The notes under the pieces were generated by a model, which was not told the DNA's origin, did not search any database, and saw only the letters and a program-made list of their open reading frames with translations. Of a stretch of DNA of 64,000 nt, positions 26,064 through 33,911 are shown piece after piece (the stretch's first letter is position 1; the number at the start of each line of letters is the position of its first letter). The translations under genes were made by a program, and so were the position numbers. Source of the stretch: Lewinellaceae bacterium (GTDB lineage: Bacteria > Bacteroidota > Bacteroidia > Chitinophagales > Saprospiraceae); the NCBI GenBank assembly GCA_020636075.1, contig JACJYO010000013.1, positions 62,001 through 126,000 of the forward strand, in the 5' to 3' direction.

Positions 26064-26900
26064 CTAACTGGAAGCCTTCGTTCGCCGCATGCGTTCCCTA
26101 AGGTCTTCCCCGATAAGACGATGCCCGGCATTCATGCGGAAAATGCGAACGTTGGGTACCCCTTCCACCATTTTCTTGACGGTTTTGTAGCGGATCATTT
26201 CGTCTTTGGTGCCGAAATAAATATCAACCGGCAGACCCGAGTCGCGCCAAATGGCTTTGATGCGGCGGCGACGGAGGTAAAACGAGTCGAGTGCAATCCA
26301 ACAACCAAAGGTGCGCTGGAAGCGCTCGGGGCGGGTGAGGTTGAAGGTCAGGAAATGCAGGATGAGTGGTGGTACCAGGTTGAACCGGCGGCCCCAATTG
26401 AGCAGAAAGAGGAACCAGGCCGGTCTTTTAAGAATACGGTACAGGAAATGCCGGACCCACATCGGGGTGCGAACAGCCATGGGCATGCCTTTGGTTTGGA
26501 TACCGTCTGGCGCAAGCAGGTAGAGTTTGTCGAGTTTGTCGAGCATTTGCGGTAGCATAGCCTGTGCCAATCGGGCGCCAAAACTGTAGCCCATCAGACA
26601 CAGGCGTTCCTGCCCTTCCCGGTCCATGATCTGGCGAATAATTGACAATAAGTCTGATTTGGTAAACGTGTGGTCTTCCCAATTTGTTTGGCCGTGAAAA
26701 GGCAGATCGAACGCCACTACGGTATATTGTTCCGACAGCGCTTCTTCCAGGATGGCAAAAAGCCGGGCGCGGTCTCCAAAACCGTGGAGGGCTACCAATA
26801 ATTTGGATCCCTGCCCAAAGCGCAGGCAGTGAATTTTATGCTCCCGGTAATTTAGATAAAACGATTGCATGTACGCCTGGCTTGGGGTCCTTGCGTTCAA
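26064..26900 (-). CDS. Alpha/beta hydrolase
   Basis: 278 residues; an ATG at 26870 (MQSFYLNYREHKIHCLRFG) would give a 268-residue protein and could be the real start. The fold is shown by VALHGFGDRARLF (oxyanion HG), the nucleophile Ser in LCLMGYSFGARLAQAM, an Asp in PVDIYFGTKDEMI and the catalytic His in NAGHRLIGEDL. There is no signal peptide or lid domain that would point to a lipase. The substrate is unknown; esters or acyl-thioesters are likely for this class. The gene lies 50 bases before the response regulator gene. Confidence 0.85.
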   Translation of the reverse strand: MNARTPSQAYMQSFYLNYREHKIHCLRFGQGSKLLVALHGFGDRARLFAILEEALSEQYTVVAFDLPFHGQTNWEDHTFTKSDLLSIIRQIMDREGQERLCLMGYSFGARLAQAMLPQMLDKLDKLYLLAPDGIQTKGMPMAVRTPMWVRHFLYRILKRPAWFLFLLNWGRRFNLVPPLILHFLTFNLTRPERFQRTFGCWIALDSFYLRRRRIKAIWRDSGLPVDIYFGTKDEMIRYKTVKKMVEGVPNVRIFRMNAGHRLIGEDLRERMRRTKASS

Positions 26901-26950
26901 AATTATGCATGTCCTGTTGCTATGGCAGTATTGGAAACCTGCGGCAGGTG

Positions 26951-27655
26951 TTATTCGTCTACCCGGAATTTGAATCCAACCCCGTGGATGTTTTCCACTT
27001 TAATTCTGTCGTCGCGATTTAAGTATTTGCGCAAGCGCGAAATAAACACATCAAGACTGCGTCCGAGGAAATAATCGTCCTTGCCCCAAATCGTTTCGAG
27101 GATATAGGAGCGTTTGACCACATTATTTCGGTTTTCGTTCAGGAGTTTGAGCAGGTCGGCTTCTTTTTGTGTCAGTGTTTCACCTTCTTCGGTATCGTAG
27201 GCCAGGTGCAGGTTTCGGTAGTCAAAGTGGTAATTCCCGATCGATACCGGTGCGTTGGATTTTAAGGGGCCGGAATATGTGGAGCGCCGCAGGAAAATAT
27301 CGATTTTAAGTAATAATTCTTCGATGCTGAAGGGTTTGGTGATGTAGTCGTCAGCGCCGATGGTGAGGCCATGGATTTTATCCTGTTTCATGCTTTTGGC
27401 CGTAAGAAAAATAATGGGCACCTGCTCGTCGCGCTTGCGTATTTCTTCGGCAAGGGTGAAGCCATCAACTTCGGGCAGCATAACGTCAAGGATACAGAGA
27501 TCAAACTTTTGTCCGGCCTGGATCACATCAAGCGCCTTTTGCCCGTCTTCGCAATACGTGACCAGGTAACCATTGAATTCGAGATTATCCCGGGTCACAT
27601 AGCTCAGGCTTTCGTCATCTTCAACGTAAAACAGGTGTGCTTTTGATTCGGCCAT
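26951..27655 (-). CDS. OmpR-family response regulator (orphan)
   Basis: 234 residues. The receiver domain (about 6-120) has LFYVEDDES, the phospho-acceptor Asp in LCILDVMLPEVDG and the Lys in YITKPFSIEELL. The winged-helix domain (about 135-232) has LTQKEADLLKLLNENRNNVVKR and the recognition region RSLDVFISRLRKYLNRD, ending IHGVGFKF. It resembles the RprY-type regulators of Bacteroidota. No histidine kinase gene is adjacent, so its partner lies elsewhere. A TAAGTTTG -7 element on the minus strand at 27705-27712 fits its promoter. Confidence 0.93.
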   Translation of the reverse strand: MAESKAHLFYVEDDESLSYVTRDNLEFNGYLVTYCEDGQKALDVIQAGQKFDLCILDVMLPEVDGFTLAEEIRKRDEQVPIIFLTAKSMKQDKIHGLTIGADDYITKPFSIEELLLKIDIFLRRSTYSGPLKSNAPVSIGNYHFDYRNLHLAYDTEEGETLTQKEADLLKLLNENRNNVVKRSYILETIWGKDDYFLGRSLDVFISRLRKYLNRDDRIKVENIHGVGFKFRVDE

Positions 27656-27786
27656 GGGTCCGTCTGTTTGCGTGTTCAGGTTGGGAGATTAATTTGTCAA
27701 TGGGCAAACTTAATACAAGTTCATGGAAATGTCTCGTTCCCGGTTTAAAAGCGCTAAGATTTAAAGAGCCCAAAAATGCCGCACAA

Positions 27787-28419
27787 TCAGCGTTTCCGGA
27801 TCAGCATAACTCCGTCGCGTAGGGGCAGGAGCAGGTTGTCTACCCGGTCATCTGCTTGTACCATGGTATTGAATTCCCGCAAGGCCTGTGCGGTGGCATC
27901 CTTCATGTCGTGTACCACCTTGCCGTCCCACAATACATTATCGGCGAGCAAAAAACCACCGGGCCGCAATTTGGGTAAACAAAGCGCGTAGTGCCGGGCG
28001 TAGTCCAATTTGCCGGCATCGAGAAATATCAGGTCAAATGTTTCATCCAATTGGGGGATCAATGTCGCTGCATCGCCAAGCAATAAACGGATTTTGTTAT
28101 CCAGCCCAGCGGCGTGTACGTGTTTTCTGACGATTGGAGCGTGTTCATCATTCGATTCGAGCGTATACAATAAACCGTCTTCGACCAGTCCTTGTGCCAG
28201 GCAAATGGCGCTGTAACCGGTAAAGGTTCCGACTTCCAGCACCCGCCGTGGGCGAACCATGTGGCTGATCAGCTGAAGCAGCATGCCCTGGTAAGGTCCC
28301 GACAGCATCTGGGGATGCAGGGTGCGGATGTTGGTTTCGCGCTCCAATGCCTGAAGTACAGGCTGTACGGCAGTGGTATGTTGGAGACAATACTCCAGAC
28401 TTTTTGCATCAATTTGCAT
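27787..28419 (-). CDS. O-methyltransferase (caffeoyl-CoA OMT-like)
   Basis: 210 residues from the ATG at 28419 (MQIDAKSLEYCLQHTT); the frame runs 37 codons further upstream but that part overlaps the promoter region of the tRNA cluster. The Rossmann fold of class I methyltransferases is visible: RRVLEVGTFTGYSAICLAQ binds S-adenosylmethionine, GLLYTLESND holds the acidic ribose ligand, and DLIFLDAGKLDYARHY plus LLADNVLWDGKV carry the metal ligands of the caffeoyl-CoA/catechol O-methyltransferase branch. The natural acceptor is unknown; related bacterial enzymes act on catechols. Confidence 0.88.
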   Translation of the reverse strand: MQIDAKSLEYCLQHTTAVQPVLQALERETNIRTLHPQMLSGPYQGMLLQLISHMVRPRRVLEVGTFTGYSAICLAQGLVEDGLLYTLESNDEHAPIVRKHVHAAGLDNKIRLLLGDAATLIPQLDETFDLIFLDAGKLDYARHYALCLPKLRPGGFLLADNVLWDGKVVHDMKDATAQALREFNTMVQADDRVDNLLLPLRDGVMLIRKR

Positions 28420-28530
28420 AAAACACAAGATTACAAGCGACCAATTTGGCGCTCCAGGCGCAAAAAAAGTATATAAAATAAGATTCCCAGTTTTTTTTAA
28501 AAAATCTTTTCCTGTTTTAGCGAAAGGCAT

Positions 28531-28538
28531 TACCTTTG
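28531..28538 (+). promoter_or_regulatory. TAnnTTTG -7 element of the tRNA cluster
   Basis: TACCTTTG at 28531-28538, matching the Bacteroidota -7 element, about 95 bases before the first tRNA. A clear -33 TTG is not seen. It would also fix the start of the divergent methyltransferase gene at 28419, as any longer version would overlap it. Confidence 0.55.
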
Positions 28539-28633
28539 CACACGCTTTTCGAAAGGGGGTCTTTTTTGGGAAGAAAAGTGCGTTGTTTGAAGAAGATTTT
28601 TACTTGGAAAAGCCTGTGGCGCGTAAACTACAG

Positions 28634-28706
28634 GCCAGTGTAGCTCAGTTGGTAGAGCAGCTGATTTGTAATCAGCTGGTCGGCGGTTCGAGTCCGTCCA
28701 CTGGCT
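28634..28706 (+). tRNA. tRNA-Thr (TGT anticodon)
   Basis: 73 bases. Acceptor stem GCCAGTG/CACTGGC, D arm with GCTCAGTTGGTAGAGC, anticodon arm CTGATTTGTAATCAG with anticodon TGT, T arm with GGTTCGAGTCC. The CCA is not encoded. First gene of the tRNA cluster upstream of tuf. Confidence 0.97.
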
Positions 28707-28771
28707 CTCATGCAGTTTTGGTTTTTTTTGCCAAACTATTTTGGTGCAACAAAACTCAAAAGCTGTTCCAA

Positions 28772-28855
28772 GGGGGTGCCCCGGAGTTGGAGAGCCGGGC
28801 CAGACTGTAAATCTGGTGCTTTATCGCTGAGTAGGTTCGAATCCCACCACCCCCA
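28772..28855 (+). tRNA. tRNA-Tyr (GTA anticodon)
   Basis: 84 bases with a long variable arm. Acceptor stem GGGGGTG/CACCCCC, anticodon loop CTGTAAA giving GTA, discriminator A. The T stem GTAGG/CCCAC has one A-C mismatch. Start and end fit the usual Tyr position in this cluster. Confidence 0.95.
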
Positions 28856-28860
28856 CGTAG

Positions 28861-28985
28861 CCCGCCGAAGCCTTGGTGAAGACGGGCTGATTTCTTGCCG
28901 ATAAAATTTTTATTGAAAAAGCATTTATAAAATGCTCGGTGAGTGATCAAGAAAAAACTCCCGCCTTCGCCAAGGCTCCGGCGGG
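28861..28985. repeat. Inverted repeat between tRNA-Tyr and tRNA-Gly
   Basis: A 26-base arm at 28861-28886 (starts cccgccgaagcc, ends gacggg) is the reverse complement, with three mismatches, of 28960-28985 (starts cccgccttcgcc, ends ggcggg). Between them lies a smaller hairpin agcattt/aaatgct near 28919-28936. It may end transcription or form a processing structure between the two tRNAs. Confidence 0.65.
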
Positions 28986-28989
28986 TAAA

Positions 28990-29062
28990 GCGGTGGTAGC
29001 TCAGTTGGTAGAGCGTCAGCCTTCCAAGCTGAATGTCGCGAGTTCGAATCTCGTCCGCCGCT
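28990..29062 (+). tRNA. tRNA-Gly (TCC anticodon)
   Basis: 73 bases, with CCA encoded right after (29063-29065). Acceptor stem GCGGTGG/CCGCCGC with one T-G pair, anticodon loop CTTCCAA giving TCC, T arm AGTTCGAATCT. It starts four bases after the inverted repeat. Confidence 0.96.
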
Positions 29063-29078
29063 CCAGGCTTTACGAGAG

Positions 29079-29150
<72 letters not shown>

Positions 29151-29252
29151 CAAAAGCGAAAAAAATGAATCGTTGAGTGAAGAGTAGCGTTTTCCGGCTT
29201 TTGATCGGAAGTTCTCTTTTCGTTTTCGGCTCAAGTGTAGTAAATAGTAATC

Positions 29253-29326
29253 AGCGTTGTAGCTCAGTGGCAGAGCATTCCGGTTTCAAGCCGGGAAGGT
29301 CGTGAGTTCAATTCTCATCAGCGTTA
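29253..29326 (+). tRNA. tRNA-like gene with UCA anticodon (opal-suppressor type or decaying copy)
   Basis: 74 bases that fold as a cloverleaf: acceptor AGCGTTG/CAGCGTT (two wobble pairs, discriminator A), D arm GCTCAGTGGCAGAGC, and an anticodon stem TTCCGG/CCGGGA that pairs over six positions (one T-G) instead of five. The 7-base loop is TTTCAAG, which places TCA at the anticodon. The variable loop and T arm (AGGTC then GTGAGTTCAATT) are identical to those of the tRNA-Thr(GGT) upstream, so it looks like a diverged duplicate. Length rules out a normal tRNA-Sec. The acceptor lost the Thr-type G1-C72 and C2-G71 pairs. It may be a UGA suppressor, have another role, or be a pseudogene. Confidence 0.6.
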
Positions 29327-29447
29327 CGAATTTAATGTGATAATTTGATCGTTTGCACTTGTGGCTTTTGCTGCAGTCAATTTTTCTGTTTGTCACATTA
29401 TCGCATTAACAAACTAACTCTTCAACAAATTTTATTAGTCTAAACCA

Positions 29448-30644
29448 ATGGCAAAAGAAACATTCCAACGTTCCAAGCCGCACGTGAATATCGGTACGAT
29501 TGGTCACGTCGACCACGGTAAGACTACCTTGACTGCTGCCATCACCGTTGTTCTTGCGGGCAAAGGTTTGGCCAAGGTGACGGATTACGCCTCTATTGAC
29601 GCCGCTCCTGAAGAAAAAGAGCGTGGTATCACTATTAATACCGCTCACGTAGAATATGAAACGGAAAAGCGCCACTATGCTCACGTGGACTGCCCGGGTC
29701 ACGCTGACTACGTAAAGAACATGATCACGGGTGCTGCTCAAATGGACGGTGCTATCCTGGTAGTTGCTGCTACGGACGGCCCGATGCCCCAAACCCGGGA
29801 GCACATCCTTCTGGCTCGTCAGGTCGGTGTACCTAAAATCGTCGTTTTCATGAATAAAGTTGACCTCGTTGATGACGAGGAAATGCTTGAACTCGTCGAC
29901 ATGGAAGTACGCGAACTGCTGAGCTCCTATAAATTTGACGGCGATAACGCCAGTGTTATTAAGGGTTCGGCCCTGAAGGCTCTGGAAGGTGATGCTAAGC
30001 ATGTTGCAGCCATTCAAGAACTCATGGATGCCTGTGATAATGATATCCCGGAACCAGTTCGGGAAACAGACAAGCCGTTTTTGATGCCAGTGGAAGACGT
30101 ATTCACGATCACAGGTCGTGGTACTGTTGCTACCGGTCGTATCGAACGTGGCGTCGTTAACACAGGTGACCCGGTTGAAATCATCGGTATGATGAAAGAC
30201 GGTGAAAAGCCGCTTACTTCTGTAATCACCGGTGTAGAGATGTTCCGTAAAATTCTTGAGCGCGGTGAAGCAGGTGACAACGCCGGGTTGTTGCTGCGCG
30301 GTATTGAAAAAGACCAGATCCGTCGTGGTATGGTTATTTGCAAACCTGGTAGCGTAAAACCACACAAGAAATTTAAGTGTTCGGTTTACGTACTGTCGAA
30401 GGATGAAGGTGGTCGTCACACGCCGTTCTTTAACGGCTATCGCCCACAATTCTACTTCCGTACCACGGACGTTACAGGCGACGTAAAACTTCCTGCTAAC
30501 GTTGAGATGGTAATGCCGGGCGACAACATTGAGTTTGAAGTAACGCTCCACAACACGATCGCACTGGAAAAAGGTCTGCGTTTCGCTATCCGCGAAGGTG
30601 GCCGTACGGTAGGTGCCGGTCAGGTAACGGAGATTTTGGACTAA
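29448..30644 (+). CDS. tuf: Translation elongation factor Tu
   Basis: 398 residues, full length. GTPase motifs are complete: GHVDHGKTTLT (P loop), DCPGHADYVKNM (G3) and MNKVDLVDDEEML (NKxD). Domains 2 and 3 follow, ending RTVGAGQVTEIL. EF-Tu delivers aminoacyl-tRNA to the ribosome. The A+T-rich wobble usage is lower than in its neighbours and the codons are strongly biased, as expected for a highly expressed gene. It sits between the tRNA cluster and tRNA-Trp and is followed by a stable hairpin. Confidence 0.99.
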   Translation: MAKETFQRSKPHVNIGTIGHVDHGKTTLTAAITVVLAGKGLAKVTDYASIDAAPEEKERGITINTAHVEYETEKRHYAHVDCPGHADYVKNMITGAAQMDGAILVVAATDGPMPQTREHILLARQVGVPKIVVFMNKVDLVDDEEMLELVDMEVRELLSSYKFDGDNASVIKGSALKALEGDAKHVAAIQELMDACDNDIPEPVRETDKPFLMPVEDVFTITGRGTVATGRIERGVVNTGDPVEIIGMMKDGEKPLTSVITGVEMFRKILERGEAGDNAGLLLRGIEKDQIRRGMVICKPGSVKPHKKFKCSVYVLSKDEGGRHTPFFNGYRPQFYFRTTDVTGDVKLPANVEMVMPGDNIEFEVTLHNTIALEKGLRFAIREGGRTVGAGQVTEILD

Positions 30645-30666
30645 AACAAATAGTACACGAGATACC

Positions 30667-30695
30667 GAGACGGCGTGGTAAAAACCCGCCGTCTC
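30667..30695 (+). terminator. Hairpin after tuf
   Basis: Perfect 9-bp stem gagacggcg (30667-30675) with cgccgtctc (30687-30695) and an 11-base loop. Only a weak T-rich tail follows, so it may attenuate or mark a processing site before tRNA-Trp, not fully terminate. Confidence 0.65.
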
Positions 30696-30712
30696 ACTTC
30701 TCGTTTAACAAT

Positions 30713-30785
30713 AGGGGCATAGCTCAATTGGTAGAGTGACGGTCTCCAAAACCGTAGGCTGCGGGTTCGAGCCCTGCTGCCCCTG
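30713..30785 (+). tRNA. tRNA-Trp (CCA anticodon)
   Basis: 73 bases. Acceptor stem AGGGGCA/TGCCCCT, discriminator G, anticodon arm ACGGT-CTCCAAA-ACCGT with anticodon CCA, T arm GGGTTCGAGCCC. The tuf, tRNA-Trp, secE order is the standard one in the phylum. Confidence 0.97.
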
Positions 30786-30834
30786 CAAGGACCACTACGT
30801 TGATCGCTACAATTTGCCTGGTAAAGGTAAAAGG

Positions 30835-30869
30835 TTCGTTGTCCGTTAAAGTAGGCAACGAATTTTTTT
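30835..30869 (+). terminator. Intrinsic terminator between tRNA-Trp and secE
   Basis: Stem ttcgttg (30835-30841) with caacgaa (30856-30862), a 14-base loop and seven T directly after. It separates the tRNA/tuf transcript from secE-nusG. Confidence 0.75.
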
Positions 30870-30926
30870 GCAAACCCGGTGAGGATTTTGTCAGTGCCCT
30901 TTTATTAAGCATATCAATAAGTTACA

Positions 30927-31121
30927 ATGGAGCGCATTACACTTTATTTGAAAGAAAGTTACCACGAGCTCGTTAAGAATGTGTCTTGGCCTACACTTGC
31001 GCAGTTGCAGGAAAGTACGATTGTCGTGTTGGTTACCTCTGGGATTCTTGCCCTGATCATTTTTGTGATGGACATCGCTTGCAGTGTGGTGTTTAAAAAC
31101 CTTTATGGCGTTTGGGAATAA
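30927..31121 (+). CDS. secE: Preprotein translocase subunit SecE
   Basis: 64 residues, the short single-helix form. An amphipathic helix with LKESYHELVKNVSWPT, the conserved surface motif, precedes one membrane helix (about 33-54). It is part of the inner-membrane SecYEG channel. Upstream of nusG, as is typical. Confidence 0.95.
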   Translation: MERITLYLKESYHELVKNVSWPTLAQLQESTIVVLVTSGILALIIFVMDIACSVVFKNLYGVWE

Positions 31122-31170
31122 CTAATTTGCAGTACTCCCAATATGGCTATATCTGCCTTCCAAAAGCATT

Positions 31171-31758
31171 ATGAGTAAAGAAAACGAAACGACGCCTGCT
31201 TCTTCTCCAGGAGTCGAAGAAAAAAAATGGTACTCACTTCGGGTCATTAGTGGCAAGGAGAAAAAGATCAAGGAACGTATTGATCTGGAAATCGAGCGTT
31301 CCAATTGGAAGGATTTTGTTTTTCAAGTAATTGTCCCAACCGAAAAAGTATATAAGATCCGCGGTGGCAAAAAAGTTGTCCAGGAGCGGAATCTGTTACC
31401 GGGTTATATTCTGGTTGAGGCCTATGGTAGCCGTTTGAATGGCGATGTGGCCAAGATAATCAGTGATATCCCTAACGTAATCCATTTTTTGGGCCGGGAT
31501 ATGCCGGTGCCAATGACCCAGGTTGAAGCCAATCGCCTGCTCGGCAAAGTTGATGATAGCAGCGAAGCCGGCGAAACAATGGCCGAGCCCTTCTTGGTTG
31601 GCGAAACGGTAAAGATTATCGATGGCCCCTTCACCGATTTTGTTGGTGATATTCAGGAGGTCAACGAAGAGAAAAAGAAACTGAAAGTAATCGTAAAGAT
31701 TTTTGGCCGGGGTACGGAAGTGGAGCTGAACTTTATGCAAGTTGATAAAATTACATAA
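31171..31758 (+). CDS. nusG: Transcription termination/antitermination factor NusG
   Basis: 195 residues. The NGN domain (about 20-120) opens KKWYSLRVISGKEKKIKERI and includes NLLPGYILVEA. The KOW domain closes the protein (FLVGETVKIIDGPFTDFVGDI and KLKVIVKIFGRGTEVEL). It binds RNA polymerase and links it to the ribosome or Rho. The first 18 residues are a Ser/Pro/Glu-rich extension. Precedes the ribosomal protein genes as usual. Confidence 0.97.
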   Translation: MSKENETTPASSPGVEEKKWYSLRVISGKEKKIKERIDLEIERSNWKDFVFQVIVPTEKVYKIRGGKKVVQERNLLPGYILVEAYGSRLNGDVAKIISDIPNVIHFLGRDMPVPMTQVEANRLLGKVDDSSEAGETMAEPFLVGETVKIIDGPFTDFVGDIQEVNEEKKKLKVIVKIFGRGTEVELNFMQVDKIT

Positions 31759-31865
31759 TCCCGTTTTTAAGGCCCGCTTCTCCCGGGCACGCTTCCATTA
31801 AAAGCAGGATGTGTATTCTATAAACAATTTAAAATCAGAACGTTGTTTTTTAACAAGCTGATCCA

Positions 31866-32327
31866 ATGGCAAAAGAAGTAGATGTTTATATTAAACTCCA
31901 GGTAAAAGGTGGCCAGGCAAATCCAGCGCCTCCGATTGGTCCGGCATTGGGTGCCAAGGGCGTCAATATCATGGAGTTTTGCAAGCGTTTTAACGCCCAG
32001 ACGACTGAACTGATGGGCAAAGTGCTTCCGGTGGTTATTTCGGTGTATAAAGACAAAACCTTTGACTTTATCATCAAAACGCCACCTGCAGCAATCCAAC
32101 TGTTTGAAGCAGCAAAGCTACAGCCAGGCCAGGGTTCTGCAGAGTCCAACCGTAAAAAAGTAGGCTCTGTTACCTGGGATCAGGTGCGTGCAATTGCTGA
32201 AAGCAAAATGCCCGACCTCAACTGCTTTACGGTGGAATCCGGTATGAAAATGATCGCCGGCACCGCACGCAGCATGGGTATTTCCGTTGAAGGAACACCG
32301 CCTTGGGGCGCGTCTGAAAGCGAATAA
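31866..32327 (+). CDS. rplK: 50S ribosomal protein L11
   Basis: 153 residues. The N-terminal part has VKGGQANPAPPIGPALGAKG, the L11 signature, and the C-terminal rRNA-binding part has IKTPPAA and RSMGISVEG. It binds the GTPase-associated region of 23S rRNA together with L10-L12. A short stem (gcccg/cgggc near 31770-31790) lies in the 107-base leader after nusG. Confidence 0.98.
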   Translation: MAKEVDVYIKLQVKGGQANPAPPIGPALGAKGVNIMEFCKRFNAQTTELMGKVLPVVISVYKDKTFDFIIKTPPAAIQLFEAAKLQPGQGSAESNRKKVGSVTWDQVRAIAESKMPDLNCFTVESGMKMIAGTARSMGISVEGTPPWGASESE

Positions 32328-32428
32328 GTACATGTGCTAATGTGTAATTGGGGTTTATCCTAAATATCACACCCCGCTCCATGTACAGATCTGAGTATTG
32401 AAAAGGGAGTTCCGGCCCAAACCGGAAC
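32328..32428 (+). promoter_or_regulatory. Structured leader before rplA
   Basis: Two hairpins occupy the rplK-rplA gap: gtacatg (32328-32334) with catgtac (32380-32386), enclosing gggg/cccc, and a perfect gttccgg/ccggaac stem (32409-32428). L1 often represses its own operon by binding an RNA that mimics its rRNA site; whether this leader does so is inference. Confidence 0.45.
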
Positions 32429-32453
32429 GTTTCACCTTTAAACATATCAATTA

Positions 32454-33149
32454 ATGGCACAACTAACAAAAAAACGCAAAGCCGTCGAAGGCAAAGTCGA
32501 TCCGGACAAGTTGTATCAACTGGACGAAGCGATGGGACTGGTCAAAGAGGTGAATACGACCAAATTTGACGCTTCGGTGGACGTGCATGTACGCATGGGT
32601 CTTGACCCGCGGAAAGCCGATCAGGCGCTGCGGGGTACGGTATCCCTGCCGCATGGCACTGGTAAAACCAAACGTGTACTGGTTTTTTGCTCACCTGAAA
32701 AAGAAGCCGAGGCTAAAGAAGCCGGTGCTGATTTTGTAGGGCTTGATGAGTACATGCAAAAGATCAGCGATGGTTGGCTGGATGTCGACGTAATCGTCGC
32801 TACACCCAATGTAATGGGACAGCTGGGTAAGGTGGCTCGTATTCTGGGCCCCCGTGGTCTGATGCCCAACCCGAAAACAGGTACCGTAACGAATGACATT
32901 GCTTCGGCAGTGCAGGAAGTTAAGAAAGGTAAAATTGCTTTCCGGGTCGATAAGTTTGGCATCGTCCATGCTTCTGTCGGAAGGGTATCCTTTTCTCCGG
33001 AACAACTGACGGACAACGCGCATGAACTCATCGCTACCTTGATCCGGATGAAGCCGTCGACCGCCAAAGGCGTGTACATGAAATCCGTTTCCGTGGCCAG
33101 CACTATGAGCCCGGGAATTGCTGTTGATCCAAAGTCCATCAAAGTGTAA
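32454..33149 (+). CDS. rplA: 50S ribosomal protein L1
   Basis: 231 residues. The L1 signatures are KFDASVDVHVRMGLDPRKAD, LPHGTGK and the RNA-contacting GPRGLMPNPKTGTV. It binds the L1 stalk of 23S rRNA and helps release deacylated tRNA. Sits between rplK and rplJ in the conserved order. Confidence 0.98.
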   Translation: MAQLTKKRKAVEGKVDPDKLYQLDEAMGLVKEVNTTKFDASVDVHVRMGLDPRKADQALRGTVSLPHGTGKTKRVLVFCSPEKEAEAKEAGADFVGLDEYMQKISDGWLDVDVIVATPNVMGQLGKVARILGPRGLMPNPKTGTVTNDIASAVQEVKKGKIAFRVDKFGIVHASVGRVSFSPEQLTDNAHELIATLIRMKPSTAKGVYMKSVSVASTMSPGIAVDPKSIKV

Positions 33150-33203
33150 CACGAGGCTCCGCCTCGTTTTGCACAAATGACAAATGCTCAAATTTGATTA
33201 AAA

Positions 33204-33734
33204 ATGACCAGAGAAGATAAAATAGCAGCAGTCGCAGAACTTAAAGAAGAGTTGGGTAACAGCCCGTTCTTCTATTTTGCCGACTCCTCAACCCTGTCGG
33301 TGGCCAAAATCAATCAGTTTCGCCGGATGGGCTTTGAAAAAGGGGTGAAGATCAAGGTGGCTAAAAACACCCTGATCCAAAAAGCCCTGGAAACAGAGCC
33401 CGAGGAAAAAGGCTATGCAGCCCTTTTCGAAACACTGAAAGGCCCGACAACTATCCTGATTGCTTCAAACCCGAAGGCGCCGGCCAAACTCATCGAAGAG
33501 TTTCGCAAATCGGACGAACGCCCGATCCTGAAAGCAGCCTACATCGATTCCGAAGTGTTTATTGGTGATGATCAGTTGAAAATGCTGACCAAACTGAAAA
33601 CGAAGGAAGAGTTGGTGGGTGAGATCATTGGCTTGTTGCAATCGCCAGCGCGCAGACTTTCGAGCATGATTACCGCTACCGGTGGCAAAATTGCCGGTAT
33701 CGTGAAAACGCTTGAAGAACGCGAAGGCGCATAA
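33204..33734 (+). CDS. rplJ: 50S ribosomal protein L10
   Basis: 176 residues. The N-terminal rRNA-binding domain begins TREDKIAAVAELKEEL and includes VAKNTLIQKAL; a C-terminal helix binds the L12 dimers. It forms the base of the ribosomal stalk. Followed by a 177-base gap holding a hairpin tcggca/tgccga (33754-33774) before rplL. Confidence 0.97.
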   Translation: MTREDKIAAVAELKEELGNSPFFYFADSSTLSVAKINQFRRMGFEKGVKIKVAKNTLIQKALETEPEEKGYAALFETLKGPTTILIASNPKAPAKLIEEFRKSDERPILKAAYIDSEVFIGDDQLKMLTKLKTKEELVGEIIGLLQSPARRLSSMITATGGKIAGIVKTLEEREGA

Positions 33735-33911
33735 TTGAAATGGCAATGGCGTATCGGCATCCGAATGTTGCCGACACCCTGCGCCCCTTAATTTGGCTTC
33801 CAAGTACGCACTATATGCGACCTCCCCAAGACCTACTTGTTAACCTCAAGTTTTATAACACCCGAACCTTACACAACATTTGCAAATCACTTTTTAAATT
33901 TATCTAGCAGA

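Noticed and set aside
29253..29326. tRNA-Sec, because the anticodon is UCA
   Set aside because: The gene has 74 bases, a normal 7-bp acceptor and 5-bp T stem, and a short variable loop. tRNA-Sec is about 90-100 bases with a longer acceptor-T helix and variable arm. No selA, selB or selD gene is in the window.
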